Both the position numbers and the translations under genes were made by a program. The notes beneath the pieces are model-generated. The model saw only the letters and a program-made list of their open reading frames with translations, was not told the origin of the DNA and did not search any database. From positions 1 through 64,000 of the forward strand of contig NZ_PVNK01000047.1 of assembly GCF_002994615.1 (NCBI RefSeq): DNA of 64,000 nucleotides, in the 5' to 3' direction. Origin of the DNA: Enhygromyxa salina (GTDB lineage: Bacteria; Myxococcota_A; Polyangia; Nannocystales; Nannocystaceae). Positions 60,401 through 64,000 of the stretch are shown here, in pieces; positions within the stretch are counted from its first letter, which is position 1, and every line of letters begins with the position of its first letter.

Positions 60401-60925
60401 CGCGTCGAGCTTGACCACGACCGCCGGGCGCTCGACCTGGACGCGGCGCCACACCGGCGCGCCTTCGAGCTTGGCCCGGTCGCGGGGGTCGTCGGGCAGC
60501 CGCAGCAGCTCGCCGGACTCGGTCCGGATCGTGTCGAGTCGATACTCGCCCCAGCGCAGCGTCGCCGTGACCTCCCGGGCCCCGGGCGGGAGCAGGACCG
60601 AGATCCCGACCGAGACCGGGAACACCTTGCGCGTGGCCGGCTCGGGGTCTGGCGTCGAGCTGTCGTCGGACTCCTTGTCGCTGCCGAGCTCGAAATTCTC
60701 GTCGCCGTCGATCGCCTCGACCCGCCCCGACTCGAGGGCGGCGGCCGCGGCGTCGTCGTTGTCCGCGCGCCGCGGGGCGCTGTCGGCCTCGAGGATCGGC
60801 GGGGACAAGAAGCCGGTCAGGTAGCGGCGCGAGGGCGCGAGCCGGAGCAGCTCGGTGCCCGCGGCGTCGTAGGGGCCGACGAGCTCGGCGCGCAGGGCTT
60901 GGATCAGGTGTTCACGGACATGCAT
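57422..60925 (-). CDS. drmA: DISARM protein DrmA (SF2 helicase)
   Basis: 1167 residues from the ATG at 60925. An N-terminal accessory region (1-480) precedes the helicase core: Walker A FFPTGGGKTEAYLG (about 510), a DEAD-type QDELHLISG box, AATATVRR (motif III) and SNMISVGVDISRLG...QASSRVGRS (motifs V and VI). Zinc-type Cys pairs (CPWC, CHAQGC) lie between lobes. DrmA is the helicase of DISARM, acting with DrmB to recognise and block phage DNA. Order and spacing of drmA-drmB-drmC are as in described systems; the accompanying methylase gene is absent here. Confidence 0.9.
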   Translation of the reverse strand: MHVREHLIQALRAELVGPYDAAGTELLRLAPSRRYLTGFLSPPILEADSAPRRADNDDAAAAALESGRVEAIDGDENFELGSDKESDDSSTPDPEPATRKVFPVSVGISVLLPPGAREVTATLRWGEYRLDTIRTESGELLRLPDDPRDRAKLEGAPVWRRVQVERPAVVVKLDAGLVSRGVPVANGVILQGRVADAGRGDGSQALALFVVNRRSPEGAAHRDEALLFQLEYQLHCELGFLPRPDLTGEGGSDLDDRINDLQYRDEFEYAVGHGVAAQAVAGSLRPELGEPGAPRVTGVEIVWIPQAEFKPVVARTDAPVTVSMKALGLLGDAQAVEAALGGLPAAYEAWIETSLVGAGQGLSPERAETLACLVERARTAARRIRGGIELLARDRQVLKAFAYANRAMFFQAKQRGERAKEPWAQDPKWRLFQLAFVLLCLDDIANPTGHADAPGFRDEVELIFFPTGGGKTEAYLGLIAFTLVLRRLRGQGTAHGGEGVAVLLRYTLRLLTLDQLERASTLICALEMMRCQDRYRAELGERRFEIGLWVGGKASANTLAQFKDQLTAFRAGSGGHPCPLQTCPWCGEKLEPKSLTVESTTTAIERVVVRCHAQGCAFARAPHSRAGLPLQFVDEQLYRELPCFVVATVDKFAMLPWRGDTGLLFGRVTHRDASCYYGPATPASSVPKSAKAIPGLLPPELIVQDELHLISGPLGTMVGLFETAIEELCTREVEGERVRPKIIAATATVRRAQRQVQALYGRRETNLFPPQGVDPFETWFSRVEHDKPGRVYVGVAAAGRSMKRVLLRTYLCVLGAAAWTEKVGGASVEDSDGYFTLAGYFNSLRELGGMRRLVEDDIATRARQQEDGLPLDAAPPHRWVARRTIGLCEELTSRESTARIAATKGRAATAHTEGKGVDVLLASNMISVGVDISRLGVMVVAGQPKTTAEYIQASSRVGRSSKWPGLVVTAYNIYRPRDRSHYEHFVAYHESFYRHVEATSVTPFSAPAIDRGLAALVVALARLLEVDMTASGEAMNAAGLQAVSRRILDAVQGKAANQPAIDAGGEAVGDVFARTVRDRADSLLNCWLSIIDDRKSKLAHLHYSPFDSHRDKGRPLLRTALEVQVADPEVQEMLTPDERRFVAPTSMRDVEPSVHVWRRFKLGAKES

Positions 60926-61055
60926 GCGGGCGGGGTGGACGATGGTAGTCCAATTCTCGCCGCGCTCGGGACCAAGGGTCCGGCCCCATCGACGCCCGCG
61001 CCCCCCACGCTCGCGCGAAATAGCTCCTCCAGGGGAGCATGATATTTTGTCGGAG

Positions 61056-61772
61056 ATGAGAGCTCTACACCCGCTGCTTGGGGCGCTACTTCTAACCTTC
61101 CCGGTCTCAGCGTTGGGATGTGAGGGGCGCGGGGGCAGCGACGCGCAAGACTCATCGGCCACCGATGGTGGTTCAGAAGACCCCGGCCCTGCTTGCGAGC
61201 TCCTATCGACGGTCGAACTCGCGGGCGCCGACGCGCTCGCACCAAATGGCCGAACAGGTTCAGAGATCCTGGCGGCGATCCCCGAGTCGTTTCAAACGAC
61301 GCTGCACTGGGACCTGTCGACCAGCCTTGTCGAGGTGGAAGTTCAGGAGGCTTCCGGACAGAGCTCGACGCTCAACCTGGCATTCACGCTGCCGCCCGCC
61401 CCAACGTTTCATTTCGAGGAGTGGGCTCCGGCGCCTGGTTTCAACGGCGACGTAATTTGCGACGACTATGTCAAGACCACACTGGACGTGACAGCGGAGA
61501 CCCAAGACGGCGCCTTGTCGCTGAACCTCCCCGCGGTCGAGGTCAGGCTAGCAGCCGACGATCCCAGCACAGGATACTGGGCGAAGCCCTATGTCGCAGT
61601 CACACGACCGCTCATGTCACCCGAAGTCGAGTTCATCACACCGATAGCTCGAGTCGCCGACAGCGAAAAAGAATTCGCGCTCAGCTTCGATGGCGCCGAG
61701 GTTCCGGGTGCGATCACGGTCTACGCCACCAACTCGACCGAGACACACCGGATTGTGGTGGCTCGATGGTAG
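61056..61772 (+). CDS. Hypothetical lipoprotein
   Basis: 238 residues. The signal peptide ends in VSALGCEG (Cys22), then a Ser/Asp-rich spacer and a beta-rich domain (about 50-238) of unknown family. An AGGGGAG ribosome-binding site at 61031-61037 is better spaced for an in-frame TTG at 61047, which would add three residues, so the exact start is uncertain. It is divergent from drmA and lies upstream of a convergent XRE regulator. Its base composition is slightly less GC-rich than its neighbours, which may indicate later acquisition. Confidence 0.65.
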   Translation: MRALHPLLGALLLTFPVSALGCEGRGGSDAQDSSATDGGSEDPGPACELLSTVELAGADALAPNGRTGSEILAAIPESFQTTLHWDLSTSLVEVEVQEASGQSSTLNLAFTLPPAPTFHFEEWAPAPGFNGDVICDDYVKTTLDVTAETQDGALSLNLPAVEVRLAADDPSTGYWAKPYVAVTRPLMSPEVEFITPIARVADSEKEFALSFDGAEVPGAITVYATNSTETHRIVVARW

Positions 61773-61778
61773 CGGGGG

Positions 61779-62168
61779 CTAGGAGCCCGTAGTGTCGTCC
61801 TCGTCGTCCTCGTCGTCCTCCCTCGCGGCCTCGAGCTCTGCGAACGCGAAGCGCAGCAGCTTGACAGCAAACTGAAGCTCTCGGGAAGACCGGCCCGCCA
61901 GAAGCTCGGTGAGCTCGCGCAGGCGCTCGCGCTCGCCGAGCTCGAACTCGGTGAACAGCGCGCTCATCTTCATGTTCAGCCCGCCAGCGAGCTTGCGGAG
62001 GGTGGCGAAGTCCGGTTTGCAGTCGCCACGTTCGAGCCCTCGGATCGTGTCCTCGGCCAGGCCGCTTCGCTTCGCCAAGATCTCGTAGCTGAGGCCCCTG
62101 CGCTTCCGCAGCGAGCGCAGATATCGGCCAAAAGCGACCGCGTTGTGGTTGTTCTTCTCCTCGGTCAT
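61779..62168 (-). CDS. XRE-family transcriptional regulator
   Basis: 129 residues. The HTH_3 domain covers about 10-70: FGRYLRSLRKRRGLSYEIL, AEDTIRGLERGDCKPDFATL, KLAGGLNM. A helical region follows, and the tail is very acidic (EDDEDDEDD). It binds DNA as a dimer; the targets are unknown. Upstream codons from 62234 read as Arg/Pro-rich sequence and are left out. It could regulate the divergent or neighbouring genes, or the nearby DISARM operon, but no operator is evident. Confidence 0.8.
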   Translation of the reverse strand: MTEEKNNHNAVAFGRYLRSLRKRRGLSYEILAKRSGLAEDTIRGLERGDCKPDFATLRKLAGGLNMKMSALFTEFELGERERLRELTELLAGRSSRELQFAVKLLRFAFAELEAAREDDEDDEDDTTGS

Positions 62169-62300
62169 CGATCTGCTCGTCCCCTGTCTGAGCAGCGGGC
62201 GCCCCGGCGAGCGTCGGGGCGGCGAGCGGCTCACCTCCCCTCCTCACGAGTCGATGCTTTGTTCGCGAGAAATCGAGAAAATATACGCGGCGGCCGAGTT

Positions 62301-62873
62301 TCAGGGTGACGGGGTCCTGAACGGGGTCCGGGTCCGGCGGGACTCGCGGTAGATTCGCTCGAGCTGTTTTTTGCCGGCCCACAGTCGTCGCCGCGCGGTC
62401 CCCTCGGGGATGCCATCGCGCTGGGCGAGGGCCTTGCTGTCGCCCCCCTCGAGGTAGTTGTTGATGGCGCTGCGGTAGATCGGGTCCAGCCGCGCGATGC
62501 ACTCGCGGAGGATGTTGAGCTGGGTCGCCTCGAGCACGGCTGCGGGCGCAGACATGGGCGGCGAGGCGTGCGCCCGCCGACGGAGCTTGGCTTCGCGCGC
62601 GGCCTCGCGCGCGAGCTCGCCCCTCGCCGCTCGAAGCTCCATCCCCGCGAAGCTCAGCGCCCAGCTCAACACAGCCTCGGGCTCCTCGGGCGCTTGGGCC
62701 TCGAACTTGACGACGATGTCTTCCATCGTCCGCTGCAAGATTTCATCGAGCGCCCCGAGGCGCAGCCGGCGAGTCCGAAGGTAGGCGCTCAGCTCGGCGC
62801 TCAGCCACCGGCCGACCGCGTTCCTGGCTTCTCGGTCGCCCTCCCGCGCGGCTCGGATCTGCGCTCGGTCCAC
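62301..62873 (-). CDS. ECF-like RNA polymerase sigma factor
   Basis: 190 residues from a GTG. An N-terminal sigma-2-like helical region (about 5-70, LRLGALDEILQRTMEDIV) and a C-terminal sigma-4-like helix-turn-helix (about 120-175: CIARLDPIYRSAINNYLEGG, ALAQRDGIPEGTARRRLWAG) are recognisable; the linker is Ala/Arg-rich. It is back-to-back with a Hanks kinase (59-bp gap), a pairing common in myxobacteria where the kinase controls the sigma factor. Confidence 0.75.
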   Translation of the reverse strand: MDRAQIRAAREGDREARNAVGRWLSAELSAYLRTRRLRLGALDEILQRTMEDIVVKFEAQAPEEPEAVLSWALSFAGMELRAARGELAREAAREAKLRRRAHASPPMSAPAAVLEATQLNILRECIARLDPIYRSAINNYLEGGDSKALAQRDGIPEGTARRRLWAGKKQLERIYRESRRTRTPFRTPSP

Positions 62874-62932
62874 GGCGGCAGCCTACTATAGGAGCGGAGC
62901 CCACACAGCGCCCTGGGGTAGAGTCGGCGGGG

Positions 62933-64000
62933 ATGTCGACTCGAGACCAACGCTCCCCCTCGAGCAGCAAGCTCGCGCAGCTCTTTGCCGAGCTCAACAC
63001 CGAGTCCAGGCATGGACGAAGGTGGCAGCAGCTCATCGATCGGGTCTGGGAGGCCGCCGGGGCCAGGCAGTTTGACCCGAGCCAGCCCGGGCCCGAGATC
63101 GGCCGCTTCGAGGCGCTGCGCGTCCGCGGCATGGGTGGCTTTGGCGTCGTGTTCGAGGTTCGGGACCCCGAGCTCGACCGCCGCGTCGCCCTCAAGCTCT
63201 GTGTGACCCCCAGCCCCAAGGCCGCGGACGCGTTGATGGCCGAAGCCAAGGTCCTCGCCGGGCTCTCCCACCCCAACATTGTCACCGTTCACGAGCCCGG
63301 CCGCCACGGCGACGATGTCTTCTTTGTCATGGAGTACATGGAGGGCCCCAACGGCCACGAGTACGGCCAAGGCCAGCCGTCGCCAAGCTGGGGGGAGATC
63401 GTCGACGTGTATCGCGGGGCCGGCCGGGGGCTCGCGGCCGCCCACGACGCCGGGGTCGTCCATGGCGACTTCAAGCCAGCCAACATCCTGCTCGACGCTC
63501 GGGGCCGGGCGCGGGTCGCCGACTTTGGCCTCGCCCGCAAGATGATCGAGCACGCCCCCGCCGCCGAACAACAGGGGCTCCGGCATCGGCCCGGGACCTT
63601 GCCCTACATGGCGCCCGAGCTCCTCCGCGGCGAGGCCGGCGGCCCGCAGGCAGATCAGTGGGCCTTTTGCGTCGCGCTGTGGGAGACCCTCGACCGCTCG
63701 CTGCCCTTCGAGGGGCCGCGCTCCGGCGAGCTCCTCGACGCGGTCGAGCGCGGGCTCCCCGACCCGCGCAACCTCGACGTGCCCGAGGCCCTCCGCGAGC
63801 TCCTGCGAGTCGGCCTGGCCCTCGACCCGAGCGCGCGCCACCCCAACATGCACGCGCTCGTGCGCGAGCTCGACAGGCTCCGGGAGCCCTCCTCGCCCGA
63901 GCTCACCCCGGACCCCGCCCGGCCCCAGCACCGCGCCGCCGCGCTCGGCCGCGGAGCCTTCCTCGCGGCCCTGCTCGTTGCTGGGGGCGCCGTGTTTGGA
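62933..64000 (+). CDS. Hanks-type serine/threonine protein kinase (3' end beyond window)
   Basis: 356 codons in the window with no stop; the gene continues to the right. After a helical leader, the kinase domain (about 60-320) has a glycine loop RGMGGFGVVFEV, VALKL, a VVHGDFKPANILL catalytic loop (HGD in place of HRD, so a non-RD kinase type common in myxobacteria), ADFGLARK and PYMAPELL. The last codons enter a hydrophobic segment (FLAALLVAGGAVFG), probably a membrane helix leading to an extracytoplasmic sensor. Pairs with the divergent sigma factor. Confidence 0.9.
   Translation, partial: MSTRDQRSPSSSKLAQLFAELNTESRHGRRWQQLIDRVWEAAGARQFDPSQPGPEIGRFEALRVRGMGGFGVVFEVRDPELDRRVALKLCVTPSPKAADALMAEAKVLAGLSHPNIVTVHEPGRHGDDVFFVMEYMEGPNGHEYGQGQPSPSWGEIVDVYRGAGRGLAAAHDAGVVHGDFKPANILLDARGRARVADFGLARKMIEHAPAAEQQGLRHRPGTLPYMAPELLRGEAGGPQADQWAFCVALWETLDRSLPFEGPRSGELLDAVERGLPDPRNLDVPEALRELLRVGLALDPSARHPNMHALVRELDRLREPSSPELTPDPARPQHRAAALGRGAFLAALLVAGGAVFG

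Overview
High-GC DNA with lipoproteins carrying long Gly-Asp (GD) linkers, a MYXO-CTERM sorting signal, Hanks-type kinases, a sigma-factor/kinase pair and Myxococcus-type Cys-rich repeats. Together these point to a myxobacterium, most likely of the Nannocystaceae (Nannocystis/Plesiocystis/Enhygromyxa type). That assignment is inference from gene content; no rRNA or tRNA gene was seen. Coding is dense on both strands and most accessory proteins are predicted to be exported.

Layout, left to right. 1-8.7 kb: partial GD lipoprotein, Coq4-like protein, dienelactone hydrolase lipoprotein, glpK, HemN/HemW-like radical SAM protein, a small overlapping gene pair (possible bacteriocin/immunity), a DUF222-like remnant, a 166-bp hairpin repeat, bile-acid:Na+ symporter-type transporter, histidine phosphatase, AcpH-like protein. 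8.9-12.6 kb: DbpA-type DEAD-box helicase with a Pro-Gln-Glu-rich leader, and a Tat-exported PhoD-type phosphatase. 12.7-16.1 kb: a secretion-effector-like cassette (regulatory-like domain protein, LysM protein with a probable frameshift) facing two proteins built on triplicated phage tail-fibre-tip-like domains. 16.6-21.6 kb: Cys-rich/ferritin-like fusion, sterol-desaturase-family protein, DNRLRE-like lipoprotein, MYXO-CTERM protein.

21.7-29.2 kb is one of the two most striking loci. All genes are on the minus strand: a degenerate-receiver LuxR-type regulator, geosmin synthase, two paralogous family-2B-like encapsulin shell proteins with cyclic-nucleotide-binding domains, and an MscS channel. 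This looks like a geosmin-producing protein nanocompartment. The synthase carries two copies of a GPTGLG(I/T)SA motif, in its interdomain linker and at its C-terminus, which may dock it to the shell. A near-identical 24-bp motif lies just upstream of both the synthase gene and the first shell gene.

29.4-36.6 kb: STAS protein with a recognisable promoter and terminator, DUF3565/DUF1971 fusion, haem-motif lipoprotein, Cys-rich-repeat lipoprotein, CotH-kinase lipoprotein with an inserted beta-sandwich, and a VWA protein. 36.6-45.8 kb is the other striking locus: a Hanks kinase divergent from three tightly packed genes. They encode a pseudokinase-TM-pentahaem cytochrome fusion, a dual cyclic-nucleotide-domain/four-cluster Fe-S/membrane protein, and a tetrahaem/ferredoxin/FAD-NAD oxidoreductase fusion. 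This looks like a sensor-gated transmembrane electron-transfer conduit.

45.8-53.5 kb: SpoIIAA-like protein, SpeE-like methyltransferase-fold protein, metG, an 830-bp repeat-rich gap with a 267-bp tandem duplication, GD lipoprotein, thioredoxin-fold lipoprotein, MBL-fold protein, lipoprotein. 53.5-61 kb: V4R/STAS sensor and a drmA-drmB-drmC DISARM anti-phage core with no methyltransferase nearby. 61-64 kb: lipoprotein, XRE regulator, sigma factor, and a Hanks kinase cut off by the window end.
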